The notes under the pieces were generated by a model. It was not told the DNA's origin. It saw only the letters and a list, made by a program, of their open reading frames with translations, and made no database searches. From the NCBI RefSeq assembly GCF_014650575.1, contig NZ_BMVF01000002.1, forward strand, positions 1-64,000: DNA of 64,000 nt, given 5' to 3'. Numbering within the stretch: the first letter of the stretch is position 1; each line of letters opens with the position of its first letter. Shown one piece after another: positions 8,798-18,340 of the stretch. The position numbers and the translations under genes are program-made. The DNA is from Streptomyces naganishii JCM 4654 (lineage in GTDB: Bacteria; Actinomycetota; Actinomycetes; Streptomycetales; Streptomycetaceae).

Positions 8798-11700
8798 TCA
8801 CCTGCGAGTGGCGAGGTGGACCCGCGCGGCCTCGGCGAGCTCGTCCAGGATCACGTCCATGGTGAGGGCGGCGCCCCGGTCGCGCTCGGCGGCCCAGCGG
8901 TCGGGGGCGAGTCCCGCGCGGGCGGTGGCCTCGATCCGCTCGGCGTGCGCGCGCTCCGGCATGGGCCGCGGGCGGCCCTCGCGCCGCCGGTCGGCGGCGG
9001 CCAGCAGACGCACCGCGTGCGGCAGGTCGCCGAGCAGGGCAAGCGGCTCGGCCGCCATGTCCAGCAGGGCCGTCGTGACCACCTCCGAACACCGCCGCTC
9101 GACGGCGGTGCGCAGCGCGTCCGCGAGCATGGGCAGCCCACTCGCCGGACCGTCCTCCCGGGCCGTGACCAGGGCGTCGACGCCGGTCAGCACCGCCTCG
9201 AACTGCGGCGGCGGGGAGCCCCGCCGCGCCTCGGCGTGGGCCGCGTCGCACTGCGCCCGGGCACCGGCCACGTCACCGTCGTCCAGCGCGAGCTGGGCGC
9301 GCAGCAGATGCACGAACGCCCTTGAGTCCACGACGGCATGGCGCTCGGCCGCCGCACTCGCGTCGTCCAGGGTGGCCAGGGCGGCGGTCCGGTCACCGGA
9401 GCGGTAGGCGATCTCGGCGAGCCGCGCGAGCAGGAACGGCGACTCCGTGTGCGCGCCCACCTCGTGGGCGAGGCGCAACGCCTCCTCGTACTCCCCGCGC
9501 GCCTCGGCGAACCGGCCGCGCGCCATGGCGGCCTCCCCGGCCGCGCTGCACACCTGCGCGCGCATCCAGCGGTCGCCCACGCGCCGGCTGAGCTGCCGCA
9601 GCTCCGCGAGGTCGTCGTCGACGCCCCGCAGGTTGCCGGGGGAGTCGACGACCATGTGGGCGCGGAACATCAGAGTGACACCGAGCTCCCAGTCCCCGCC
9701 GTACGTACGGCAGTTGGCGACGGCCGCGTCCAGGGCGGGCCGTACCTCGGCCGGGCCGCCGGCGTAGTGGACGGTCAGCGGCCAGATGACGCCGGGCATG
9801 CGCGCCGCGCGCGGGCCGCCGCTCTCGAAGGCGGCCCGCACCCGGGCGACATAGTGCTGGAAGCGCTCGTCGCGCACCCAGTCCCCCTGCTCCGACTCGG
9901 ACGTGAGGAACAGGTGAAACAGCCGCAGCTCCATCCGCTGCCCGTACCGCGGGTCGTCCGCCGCCTCCTCCGGTACGGAGAGCAGGTCGTCCACCGGGTC
10001 CGGCGAGCCGGGCGGGGCCGCCATGCGCAGCACGCGCCGGACCCACTCCACCGCCTCGCGCCGATAGTTGCGCAGCCACCAGAACCAGCCCATGGCGATG
10101 ACGAGGTCACCGGCCTCCGCCTCGTCCCCGGCTGCGAGGGCGCGGTCGAGGGCCGCGCGGACGTTGTCCAGCTCGGTCTCCAGGCGGGCGATCCACGGCA
10201 GTTGCCCGGCGGAGCGCAGCTGCGGCTCCGCCTCCCCGGCGAGCGCGCGCACCCACGCGCGGTGCCGGCGTTCGGCGGCCGCCCGCACCTCCGGGACCTC
10301 GGCAGCGCGCTCGACGGCGTACTCGTGGATGGTCTCCAGCATGCGGTACCGCATGCCGCCGTCCGGCCCCGGCGCCGCCACGACCAGGGACTTGTCGACG
10401 AGCGCCCCGATCAGGTCGGCCACCGGGCCGGTGCACACGGCCTCGGCCGCGGCGAGGTCCCAGCCGCCCGCGAAGACGGACACCTCGCGAAGCACCGTCC
10501 GCTCCTGCGCGTCGAGCAGGTCCCAGGACCAGTCGACGACGGCCCGCAGGGTCTGCTGGCGGGGCAGGACCGTACGGCTGCCGGCGGTCAGGAGGCGGAA
10601 GCGGTCGTCGAGCCGGTCGGCGATCTGCCGGGGCGTGAGCAGCCGCAGCCGGGCGGCGGCCAGCTCGATGGCCAGCGGGAGGCCGTCCAGCCGCCGGCAG
10701 ATCTCCGCGACGGCCTCCTCGTCGAGCGAGCCACCCCCGTCGGGACGTACGGCGGCGGCGCGCTCCGCGAAGAGCCGGTGCGCGTGCTCGGGCGGCAGGG
10801 GCTCGACCGGCCGCACCGACTCGCCCGGGACGCCCAGGGGTTCACGACTGGTGGCGAGGATCGTGAGCCCCGGGCAGCGGGTGAGCAGCGTCTCGGCGAG
10901 GTCGGCGGCCGCACCGATGACATGTTCGCAATTGTCAAGGACCAGGAGTCCGCTGCGCTGTGCGCAGTACTCGACGAGCAGGGCTACGGGATCGTCCTGC
11001 GAGGCCGCCAGGTCGTTGCCCATGAGCACGGTCTCCCGCAGCCCGAGCGCGCTGACCACCGCACCCGGCACCGCCCCCGGCCGGTCGAGCGGCGCCAGCT
11101 CGGCCAGCCACGCCTCCGGCAGCCCGGCGGCGGCTTCCTCGGCGAGACGGGTCTTCCCTGAGCCGCCCGGTCCGGTGAGCGTGACGAGACGGGCCCTGTG
11201 CAATTCGGAACGGATGGCGGCCAGCTCGGGTTCCCGCCCCACGAAAGAGGTAAGCCGCGGCCGAATATTGACGCGCCCCACGGCACCCCGGGCAACCGGC
11301 GCCAGCAACTCCGCGTGCAGAGCCCGCAGTTCCGCCCCCGGATCCGTACCGAGCCCCCCGGCAAGCGCACGCCGCACACCCTCGTACGCGGCCAGCGCCT
11401 CGGCCCCCCGCCCGCAGTCACGCAGAGCGCGCACCAGCAGGGCGTGCAACGGCTCGTCATACGGATGACCGGCCGCGAGCTCCGTCAACTCCGCCACGAC
11501 ATCCTGAGCCCGCCCCAGCGCCAGCAACGCCCCGGCCCGCCCCCGGACCGCCTCCAGCCACAGCGCCTCGAACCGGGCCCCGGCCGACCGATCGGCCAGA
11601 TCGACGAGCGCGCCCCCACGCCACAACCCGAGCCCCCGCTCGAACAGCCGCAGGGCCTCCCGCGCATCCACCCGCCCGAGCGCGGCCGCACCCTCCCGCA

Positions 11701-12010
11701 CCAGCCGCTCGAAGACGAACACATCGACGTCGTCCTTGCCCGCGACGAGCCGGTACCCGCCCGCCCCCGACGCCACCGCGTCCTTCCCCACACTCCGCCG
11801 CAACCGCCCCACGAGCGCCTGAAGGGCCGCCACCGCGTCCTCCGGCGGCGCCTCCCCCCACACCTCGTCGACCAGCACCCGCGCCGGCACCTCCGAACCC
11901 GGCCGCGAGGCAAGCGCACAAAGCAACCCCCGCACCCGAGGCCCACCCACGGCCACAAGGCCGCCCCGGTCGTCCTCCACCTGGGCAACCCCCAGCACCC
12001 TGTACCGCAC
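8798..12010 (-). CDS. SARP-like regulator: wHTH-BTAD-NB-ARC-TPR
   Basis: 1070 residues from the GTG at 12010 (VRYRVLGVAQVEDD). In order: an OmpR-like winged helix (about 1-95), a bacterial transcriptional activation domain (about 98-245), an NTPase with Walker A TLTGPGGSGKTRLAEE and Walker B GLLVLDNCEHV (about 260-560), and TPR-like helices to the end. This is the AfsR class of large regulator, in which ATP or a ligand gates DNA binding; the locus corresponds, from memory, to SCO4116. The frame stays open upstream for another 120 codons, but that stretch is repeat-coded (GCGPWFGRGAVA) and lacks an RBS, so it is not included. Targets are unknown. Confidence 0.88.
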   Translation of the reverse strand: MRYRVLGVAQVEDDRGGLVAVGGPRVRGLLCALASRPGSEVPARVLVDEVWGEAPPEDAVAALQALVGRLRRSVGKDAVASGAGGYRLVAGKDDVDVFVFERLVREGAAALGRVDAREALRLFERGLGLWRGGALVDLADRSAGARFEALWLEAVRGRAGALLALGRAQDVVAELTELAAGHPYDEPLHALLVRALRDCGRGAEALAAYEGVRRALAGGLGTDPGAELRALHAELLAPVARGAVGRVNIRPRLTSFVGREPELAAIRSELHRARLVTLTGPGGSGKTRLAEEAAAGLPEAWLAELAPLDRPGAVPGAVVSALGLRETVLMGNDLAASQDDPVALLVEYCAQRSGLLVLDNCEHVIGAAADLAETLLTRCPGLTILATSREPLGVPGESVRPVEPLPPEHAHRLFAERAAAVRPDGGGSLDEEAVAEICRRLDGLPLAIELAAARLRLLTPRQIADRLDDRFRLLTAGSRTVLPRQQTLRAVVDWSWDLLDAQERTVLREVSVFAGGWDLAAAEAVCTGPVADLIGALVDKSLVVAAPGPDGGMRYRMLETIHEYAVERAAEVPEVRAAAERRHRAWVRALAGEAEPQLRSAGQLPWIARLETELDNVRAALDRALAAGDEAEAGDLVIAMGWFWWLRNYRREAVEWVRRVLRMAAPPGSPDPVDDLLSVPEEAADDPRYGQRMELRLFHLFLTSESEQGDWVRDERFQHYVARVRAAFESGGPRAARMPGVIWPLTVHYAGGPAEVRPALDAAVANCRTYGGDWELGVTLMFRAHMVVDSPGNLRGVDDDLAELRQLSRRVGDRWMRAQVCSAAGEAAMARGRFAEARGEYEEALRLAHEVGAHTESPFLLARLAEIAYRSGDRTAALATLDDASAAAERHAVVDSRAFVHLLRAQLALDDGDVAGARAQCDAAHAEARRGSPPPQFEAVLTGVDALVTAREDGPASGLPMLADALRTAVERRCSEVVTTALLDMAAEPLALLGDLPHAVRLLAAADRRREGRPRPMPERAHAERIEATARAGLAPDRWAAERDRGAALTMDVILDELAEAARVHLATRR

Positions 12011-12072
12011 GCCCCGATTCTCCCAACCCACACCCGGCACCACGACGAAAGCCGCACGAGCGAGACGGCGGA

Positions 12073-12189
12073 AGGGGCCGTGGGGGCGCGTCACAGCCCG
12101 CCGCGTACAGCAGTCGCTGCCGACACCAACCACTCGACTCACAGCAGTACGTCCCACGTGCGGCGGGCTGGACACGCCCCCACGGCCCC
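12073..12189. repeat. long inverted repeat, ~31-bp arms, upstream of the SARP-like gene
   Basis: The left arm (12073-12103, GGGGCCGTGGGGGCGCGTCA then CAGCCCGCCGC) is nearly the reverse complement of the right arm (12159-12189). The loop is about 55 bases. It lies 60-180 bp upstream of the regulator start and downstream of the asparagine-synthase-like gene, so it could be that gene's terminator or a leader structure of the regulator mRNA. Confidence 0.7.
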
Positions 12190-12261
12190 GCCCCACAACG
12201 CACCGCACCGCACGCACCCGGCCAACGCACCGCACCCGGCCACCGCACCACGCACCGCACC

Positions 12262-12369
12262 CGGCCAACGCACCGCGACCGAACCACGGACCACAACCGG
12301 CCACCGCACCGCGACCGAACCACGGCCCGCACCCGGCCACCGCACCGCGACCGAACCACGCCCCGCACC
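12262..12369. repeat. three tandem 36-bp repeats
   Basis: Units at 12262-12297, 12298-12333 and 12334-12369, each starting CGGCCAMCGCACCGCGACCG and differing at only a few positions. Shorter, degenerate copies of the CCGGCCAACGCACCGCA core extend back to about 12200. The array lies in the 388-bp gap between the SARP-like gene and the asparagine-synthase-like gene. The period is a multiple of three, so minus-strand frames stay open through it, but I see no coding evidence. Confidence 0.8.
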
Positions 12370-12398
12370 CGGCCAACGCCCCCAGGCAACCGATCCCG

Positions 12399-14480
12399 TC
12401 ACCCGCCGGAGGCCAACGCCCCCCGCCGAGGCGCGACCCCGGAGGGCACGGCCCGGGCCCGCCCAGGCGTCCCCGTCCAGCAGGTCCCCCGCCGGGCGAG
12501 CAACCTCCGCAGCCACACCTCGAGCGACACCAGATCCGCCAGCCCGTCCAGCGGCAGCGCCTCCCCCTCCGCCGCCCCCCGCAACGCCTTCCGCACCACC
12601 CGCGCCTCCACCAGCCCCGCCTCCGCGAGCAACGGCGCCCCGAACAGGTCGATCAGCCCGTCCACCGCCACCCGCAGCCCGGTCCGCGCCGCGACCGCCG
12701 TCGGCGCGTGCGAGGGCGCCCCCCACCCGGCGGGCAGCTCCCCCACCCCGGCCCCCTCCAGCACCGTACGCAGGATCGCCCCCCGCGCCCCCGGCTGCAC
12801 CCGCAGCGCCTCCGGCAGGGCCCGGCAGGCCCGCACGACCTGGTTGTCGAGGAACGGCGCGTGCAGCCGCTGCGACCGGATCTCCACCGCCTGCTCCAGC
12901 ACGCGCAGATCCGCGGCCTGCCGCGTCAGCGCGGCACGCGCGCGATGGTCACCGGGCCGCTGCCCGGGCCCCACGAGCTGTGCCCGCCCGGTCGCACGCT
13001 GCAGGCGAACCGATACTTCAGCCAGCGCCTCCCCGGTCACCCACCGCGCGGCCGGCCCGGGTCTCGCCCAGGTCAGCGCGGCCAGGGACGCCCCGACCGC
13101 CCCGCCGGGCTCGTCGAAGCGCCGGTGCATCAGCCGCTCCGCGAGCCCTTCGAGCCCGGACCGGTACGGCGTGCGCGCGAGCCGCCGCGCCGCGCCGTAC
13201 ACGCGCGCGGGGACGGTGACCGACCCGTCCGCGCGGGCGAGCGCGGCCACCGGCCGCACCAGGTGCCTGCGCTTGCGGTCCATCAGCAGATCGGCGAGCC
13301 GCGCGGGATGCGCGTCGAGCACCTGGCGCGCGCCGTACCCGGTGAAGTGGTCCGCACTGCCGGCGGCCAGGCGCGCGCGGTGGCGGGCCGCGGTCACCAG
13401 CGAGGGCCCGGGCTCGTCGGTCAGCGGCCCGTCCAGGTCGGCGTACGGCAGCACGTCCTCCCCGCCGGTCACCACCACGTGGTGCAGCCGGGGGTTGGCG
13501 GCGAGCGCCCCGGCCCGCTCCAGCTCGGCCTCGCGCCCGGCGACGGCGAGGTCGTTGAAGGTGACGGCGAGCAGCCGCTCACCCGCGCCCGTGCCGTGGC
13601 CGAGCAGCGTGCCCGGCACGCCGGGAAGCCCCGCCGCGAGCAGCGCGAGCGTCCCGGAGGCCGGCCCGCCGGACAGGTCGGCGCCGATGCCGGGCACCGG
13701 CATCCCGCGGGCGGCCCGGCGCTCGGCCGGGCCCATGCCGGGCACGGGTCCGGGGTCGATGTCGGGCACGTGCCGCGGCGCGGAGAGCCGGGCGCGCACG
13801 GCCTCGACCAGCGCGTCGCGCACCGCGTCGACGGCGCTGTCGGGGTCGGCGGCGGGGGCCGCGACCGCCAGCGAGGCGACCGGCTCGTAGCCGGCGACCT
13901 CGCGCGCCCCCGCCCGCAGGATCAGGGCGTGCCCCGGCGGAACGCGCTGTACGCCCTCGTACGGCGTGGAGTCGTGCAGCGCGGCCGGTACGTCGGGGGC
14001 GGCGAGCAGGGCGGCCAGGTGCCCGAAGTCGAGGTTGGCCTCGATGAGGTCGGCCAGCGGGAGCGCGGCGGTCGCGTAGGCGGTGCCGCCGGCCCAGGGG
14101 GTGTGGAAGACCGGGCGCGCGCCGGCGAGGTCGCCACAGACGGTGACGCGCCGGCCCACCTGGACGACGGCCGTGTAGCTGCCGGACCAGGCGGTCAGGT
14201 GCCGCAGGGCGCCGCCGCGCGCGGCGAGCAGCCCGACGCGCAGCTGTTCGTCGGAGGCGCCGCAGACGCCGAGCACGGCGATCCGGGTCTGCGCGTCGAC
14301 GGTGATCAGGCGGACCTCGTCGGGGCGCCAGTCGCCGACCGCCCACAGCGGGTCCGGGTCGCCCCACAGGAGCTGGGAGCCCACCGGGTGCAGGGTCTCA
14401 CCGTCGTGTCCGGTGGCGCCTGCCGATCCAGCCCCGGCGGCCCCCGCGGCGGTGCTGCTCCATCCCACCAACCACCGCAT
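12399..14480 (-). CDS. Asparagine-synthase-like protein with altered active-site motifs
   Basis: 693 residues from the ATG at 14480 (MRWLVGWSSTAAG), GGAGG ten bases upstream. The N-terminal part resembles the glutaminase half of AsnB-type proteins (GDLAGARPVFH, YEGVQRVPPGHAL), and the C-terminal half resembles the AMP-forming amide synthase. Two key features are missing. The second residue is Arg, not the catalytic Cys, and the PP-loop reads LSGGPASG where functional enzymes have SGGxDS. HAPFLDNQVV near residue 560 is kept. The fold therefore looks retained while glutaminase chemistry is surely lost and ATP activation is doubtful. Macrolactam (lasso) cyclases share the missing Cys but keep the Asp. 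It sits among developmental regulators. Confidence 0.75.
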   Translation of the reverse strand: MRWLVGWSSTAAGAAGAGSAGATGHDGETLHPVGSQLLWGDPDPLWAVGDWRPDEVRLITVDAQTRIAVLGVCGASDEQLRVGLLAARGGALRHLTAWSGSYTAVVQVGRRVTVCGDLAGARPVFHTPWAGGTAYATAALPLADLIEANLDFGHLAALLAAPDVPAALHDSTPYEGVQRVPPGHALILRAGAREVAGYEPVASLAVAAPAADPDSAVDAVRDALVEAVRARLSAPRHVPDIDPGPVPGMGPAERRAARGMPVPGIGADLSGGPASGTLALLAAGLPGVPGTLLGHGTGAGERLLAVTFNDLAVAGREAELERAGALAANPRLHHVVVTGGEDVLPYADLDGPLTDEPGPSLVTAARHRARLAAGSADHFTGYGARQVLDAHPARLADLLMDRKRRHLVRPVAALARADGSVTVPARVYGAARRLARTPYRSGLEGLAERLMHRRFDEPGGAVGASLAALTWARPGPAARWVTGEALAEVSVRLQRATGRAQLVGPGQRPGDHRARAALTRQAADLRVLEQAVEIRSQRLHAPFLDNQVVRACRALPEALRVQPGARGAILRTVLEGAGVGELPAGWGAPSHAPTAVAARTGLRVAVDGLIDLFGAPLLAEAGLVEARVVRKALRGAAEGEALPLDGLADLVSLEVWLRRLLARRGTCWTGTPGRARAVPSGVAPRRGALASGG

Positions 14481-15173
14481 CGACGCCTCCACGGACTTTC
14501 CACGGACTGTGGACCACCAGTGCACCGCACGAACCGGGTCACCATGCTGCCACGAAGGACGCGCGCCGGAGGGGAGGCGGAGCCGCCTTCGCTCCCCCGA
14601 ACGCGCCCTCGCGCGCCTGTCCGCGAGTTGGCGAACCGCCGTACTGGGCAAGGCCGCTGCGACGTGAATGCGCCCCCTGATGCGCTCCCCTCAACACCGT
14701 TCGCGCCGTCAAGTGCCGTGGTAGGAGCCGCATTCGGCGGCGGAAAGCGGGGTCGGTTTTCGGCCAAATAGCCGTTGGGGGAACAGGGCTGCGCACGCTC
14801 CGTACATGGTCCGCGCCGAGCGCGGACAACGCGCAGCCCGGGAGGCGGAGTTCGCCTCCCGGACCGTTCCGCCGCCCGCGGGGATGAAGGCGGCGGTGTC
14901 CCCCAGCCCACTGGATCCAGTACAGCGGGCCGACCCACGCACCGCCATGGAACCCCTTCCGCGATGGCCGGAGTAGAGCGCACGGACGGGCGCACGGCCA
15001 CACGTCAGGAGCACGCCGCAACCCTGCGTGCAGGGCCCGTACTTCCGTGCGGGCCACAATCCCGCCATCCGGCGGAATGCCCCTTAACGCTTGGGATGCG
15101 GCGAACTACGCTGGGTTTACGAATGCCGCGTGCTTATGCCACGGCGGCAGCCGTCTGTGTCGAGGGGTGGCGC
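14481..15173. other. structured divergent intergenic region (693 bp)
   Basis: This gap lies between the asparagine-synthase-like gene and the plus-strand HTH gene. It holds a cluster of hairpins: GGGCTGCGC (about 14786) pairs with GCGCAGCCC (about 14831), enclosing TCCGCG/GCGCGGA; then a perfect 10-bp stem, CCGGGAGGCG (14838-14847) with CGCCTCCCGG (14853-14862); then a weaker GGCCCGTA-type stem near 15032-15055. Open frames here show no family resemblance and no good RBS. It could hold a small RNA, but nothing proves it. Confidence 0.45.
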
Positions 15174-16598
15174 ATGTCCAGGGAGCAACGCGGGCCGAAC
15201 GAAAAACTCGGCGCCGTTCTCGCCCTCGCGGGAATCAGCAACGCAGGACTCGCGCGCCGCGTCAACGACCTTGGCGCCCAACGCGGGTTGACACTTCGCT
15301 ACGACAAGACCTCCGTGGCGCGCTGGGTGTCGAAGGGCATGGTGCCGCAGGGCGCCGCGCCGCACCTGATCGCGGCCGCCATCGGACAGAAGCTCGGCCG
15401 CCCGGTGCCGCTCCACGAGATCGGCCTGGCGGACGCGGATCCCGCACCCGAAGTGGGCCTCGCCTTCCCCAGAGACGTCGGCCAGGCGGTCCGGTCGGCC
15501 ACGGAGCTGTACCGGCTGGACCTGGCGGGCCGCAGGGCCGGCTCCGGCGGCATCTGGCAGTCGCTGGCCGGCTCCTTCGCGGTGACCGCGTACGCGACGC
15601 CCGCCTCCCGCTGGCTGATAACCCCGGCCGACAGCTCGGTGGCGCGCGAGGCGGGCGGGAGCGACGGCTCGGGCGCACCGATCAAAGTCGGCCACAGCGA
15701 TGTGCAGAAACTGCGGGAGGCCGCGGAGGACGCGAGGCGCTGGGACTCCAAGTACGGGGGCGGCGACTGGCGTTCGTCGATGGTGCCCGAGTGTTTACGC
15801 GTGGAGGCCGCTCCGCTGCTGCTCGGCTCGTACTCCGACGAGGTGGGCCGCGCCCTGTTCGGCGCGAGCGCCGAACTGACGCGCCTGGCGGGCTGGATGG
15901 CGTTCGACACCGGCCAGCAGGAGGCCGCCCAGCGCTACTACATCCAGGCCCTGCGCCTGGCCCGCGCCGCGGCGGACGTCCCCCTCGGCGGGTACGTGCT
16001 CGCCTCCATGTCCCTCCAGGCCACCTACCGCGGATTCGGCGACGAGGGCGTCGACCTCGCGCAGGCCGCCCTGGAGCGCAACCGCGGGCTGGCCACGGCC
16101 CGCACCATGAGCTTCTTCCGTCTCGTCGAGGCACGCGCGCACGCACGCGCGGGCGACGCCCAGGCGGCCGGCGCGGCCCTGAAGGCCGCCGAGGGCTGGC
16201 TGGAGCGCTCGCGCGAGGGCGACAACGACCCGACGTGGCTGGGCTTCTACGGCTACGACCGGTTCGCCGCCGACGCCGCCGAGTGCTACCGCGACCTGAA
16301 GGCTCCGCGCCAGGTCCGCCGCTTCACCGAGCAGGCGCTGTCCAAGCCAACGGAGGAGTTCGTGCGCTCGCACGGCCTGCGGCTGGTGGTCTCGGCGGTC
16401 GCCGAGCTGGAGTCGGGCAACCTCGACGCGGCCTGCGAGCAGGGGGAGCGCGCGGTGGAGGTCGCCGGCCGCATCTCCTCGGCCCGCACCACGGAGTACG
16501 TCAAGGACCTGCTGCACCGGCTGGAGCCCTACGGCGACGAGCCGCGCGTGGTGGAGCTGCGGGAGCGGGCCCGCCCGCTCCTGATGGCCCCGGCCTGA
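15174..16598 (+). CDS. Sporulation-associated-type HTH/TPR regulatory protein
   Basis: 474 residues, ATG at 15174 behind GAGGGG. The N-terminal segment (about 8-70) is a helix-turn-helix, [18 protein letters not shown] then [18 protein letters not shown], like that of AbaA/BldB-linked Streptomyces regulators. The rest is alpha-helical and TPR-like (about 210-470; [20 protein letters not shown]). The position corresponds, from memory, to SCO4114, a sporulation-associated protein. Such proteins are thought to link DNA binding with protein-protein contacts during aerial development. An ATG 51 bp upstream is in frame but has no RBS. Confidence 0.8.
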   Translation: MSREQRGPNEKLGAVLALAGISNAGLARRVNDLGAQRGLTLRYDKTSVARWVSKGMVPQGAAPHLIAAAIGQKLGRPVPLHEIGLADADPAPEVGLAFPRDVGQAVRSATELYRLDLAGRRAGSGGIWQSLAGSFAVTAYATPASRWLITPADSSVAREAGGSDGSGAPIKVGHSDVQKLREAAEDARRWDSKYGGGDWRSSMVPECLRVEAAPLLLGSYSDEVGRALFGASAELTRLAGWMAFDTGQQEAAQRYYIQALRLARAAADVPLGGYVLASMSLQATYRGFGDEGVDLAQAALERNRGLATARTMSFFRLVEARAHARAGDAQAAGAALKAAEGWLERSREGDNDPTWLGFYGYDRFAADAAECYRDLKAPRQVRRFTEQALSKPTEEFVRSHGLRLVVSAVAELESGNLDAACEQGERAVEVAGRISSARTTEYVKDLLHRLEPYGDEPRVVELRERARPLLMAPA

Positions 16599-16740
16599 TC
16601 CGGCGGCGGTCCCGCCCGCCGTGCGGGACGGGAGGCCCCCCCGTCCGGCTTCCGCCGGGCGCGGGGGCCTCTGGCCTGCCTGCCGGTTTGAGGGCATTGT
16701 CAGTGGCGCAGTGCACTATCGAAGCCGGGAGGTGGAGCAG

Positions 16741-17955
16741 GTGCGGCCAAAGATCGCATACGACTGCGACGTGCTGGTGATCGGTGGCGGGATCGTCGGG
16801 CTGTCGACGGCGTACGCGATCACGCGCGCCGCGCCGGGCACACGCGTGACCGTGCTGGAGAAGGAGCCGGGCCCCGCCCGCCACCAGACCGGCCGCAACA
16901 GCGGGGTGATCCACAGCGGGATCTACTACCGCCCCGGCTCCCTGAAGGCCAGGTACGCGGTGCGGGGCGCCGCCGAGATGGTCAAGTTCTGCGCGGAGTA
17001 CGGCATCGCGCACGCCGTCACCGGCAAGCTGATCGTCGCGACCGGGCGGGACGAGCTGCCCCGCCTGCACGCCCTGGTGCAGCGCGGCCGGGAGAACGGC
17101 ATTCCGGTGCGCGAGCTGGGCGCCCCCCAGATCGCGGAGTACGAGCCGGAGGTGCGGGGCCTGGCCGCCATCCACGTCGGCACCACCGGGATCTGCGACT
17201 TCGTGGGCGTGGCCCGGCAGCTGGCCGGGTCCTCCGGCGCCGACATCCGCTACGGGGCGCGCCTGGCCCGCGTGGACCGGCGACCGGAGCTCGGGGTGGC
17301 CGTGGAAACCGCCCGCGGCGAGGTCGTACGCGCGCGCGTGCTGGTCAACTGCGCCGGTCTGCACTGCGACGAGGTGGCCCGGCTGACCGGGGACGAACCG
17401 GGCATGCGGATCGTGCCGTTCCGTGGCGAGTACTACGAGCTGGCGCGGCCGGATCTGGTGCGGGGCCTGGTGTATCCGGTGCCGGACCCGGCGTTCCCCT
17501 TCCTCGGCGTGCACCTCACGCGCGGGATCGACGGCGGCGTCCACATCGGGCCCAACGCGGTGCCGGCCCTGGCCAGGGAGGGGTACGGCTGGGGGACCGT
17601 ACGTCCCCGGGAGCTGGCCGGGACGCTCACCTGGCCCGGCTCCTGGCACATGGCCGGCCGGCACTGGCGGTACGGGGTAGGGGAGCTGCGGCGGTCCATG
17701 TCCAAGAGCGCCTTCACTACGGCCGTGCGCAGACTGCTGCCCGCGGTGACGGCCGACGACCTGGTGCCGGCGGCGGCCGGGGTCCGGGCGCAGGCGGTGC
17801 TGCGGGACGGGACGCTGGTGGACGACTTCCTGATACGCGAGGGCGCCCGCACGGTGCACGTCCTCAACGCGCCGTCGCCCGCGGCCACGGCCTGCCTGCC
17901 CATCGGCCGCGAGGTGGCCCGGCGAGCGCTGGCCGCGCTGGCGTCGACGGACTGA
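16741..17955 (+). CDS. lhgO: L-2-hydroxyglutarate oxidase
   Basis: 404 residues, GTG at 16741 with GGGAGG upstream. VLVIGGGIVGLSTAYAI is the FAD fold of the DAO/GlpD family. RHQTGRNSGVIHSGIYY near residue 48 is the LhgO/L2HGDH signature, and GVRAQAVLRDGTLVDDFLI near residue 345 closes the substrate pocket. The enzyme oxidises L-2-hydroxyglutarate to 2-oxoglutarate and passes electrons to the quinone pool, removing a by-product of malate dehydrogenase. It appears monocistronic; its stop codon begins the repeat array that follows. Confidence 0.9.
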   Translation: MRPKIAYDCDVLVIGGGIVGLSTAYAITRAAPGTRVTVLEKEPGPARHQTGRNSGVIHSGIYYRPGSLKARYAVRGAAEMVKFCAEYGIAHAVTGKLIVATGRDELPRLHALVQRGRENGIPVRELGAPQIAEYEPEVRGLAAIHVGTTGICDFVGVARQLAGSSGADIRYGARLARVDRRPELGVAVETARGEVVRARVLVNCAGLHCDEVARLTGDEPGMRIVPFRGEYYELARPDLVRGLVYPVPDPAFPFLGVHLTRGIDGGVHIGPNAVPALAREGYGWGTVRPRELAGTLTWPGSWHMAGRHWRYGVGELRRSMSKSAFTTAVRRLLPAVTADDLVPAAAGVRAQAVLRDGTLVDDFLIREGARTVHVLNAPSPAATACLPIGREVARRALAALASTD

Positions 17956-18320
17956 CCCCGGGACCGGGCGATGCCCGCCGCCTGACCGCTGACCGAGCGG
18001 CACCCACCGCCCGACCGGACGACGTCGGCCGCCTGACCCCGGACTGGGCGGCGCCTGCCCACCGACCCCGGACCGGACGGCGCCCGCCGCCTGCCCCCCA
18101 CCGGACGGCACCGGCCGCCTGCCCCCTGACCGGGCGGCACCTGCCCACCGACCCCGGACCGGACGATGCCCGCCGCCTGCCCCCCGACCGGACGGCGCCC
18201 GCCGCCTGACCCCGAACCGGACGGCACCTGCCCACCGACCCCGGACCGGACGATGCCCACCGCCCGCCCCCCGACCGGACGGCGCCCGCCGCCTGACCCC
18301 GGACCGGACGATGCGCTCGG
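17953..18320. repeat. 29-bp tandem repeat array (~13 units) between lhgO and trmB
   Basis: About thirteen consecutive copies of a unit close to TGACCCCGGACCGGACGGCG plus CCCGCCGCC. Most are exactly 29 bp, one is about 22 bp and one 30 bp. The first unit begins with the TGA stop of lhgO and the last runs into the trmB start region. The length is not a multiple of three and units contain stops in all plus frames, so this is non-coding. It fills the whole intergenic gap. Confidence 0.85.
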
Positions 18321-18340
18321 GCCGTAAAATCGGGTCCACT

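Noticed and set aside
12011..12376. N-terminal extension of the SARP-like protein through the 36-bp repeats
   Set aside because: The frame is open but has no RBS, repeats GCGPWFGRG-like nonsense and precedes a good GTG at the domain boundary.
8798..16598. A biosynthetic gene cluster around the SARP-like and asparagine-synthase-like genes
   Set aside because: No scaffold enzyme, precursor peptide or tailoring set is present; the genes match conserved core order.
17953..18320. CRISPR array
   Set aside because: The 29-bp units are contiguous with no spacers between them and no cas genes are present.
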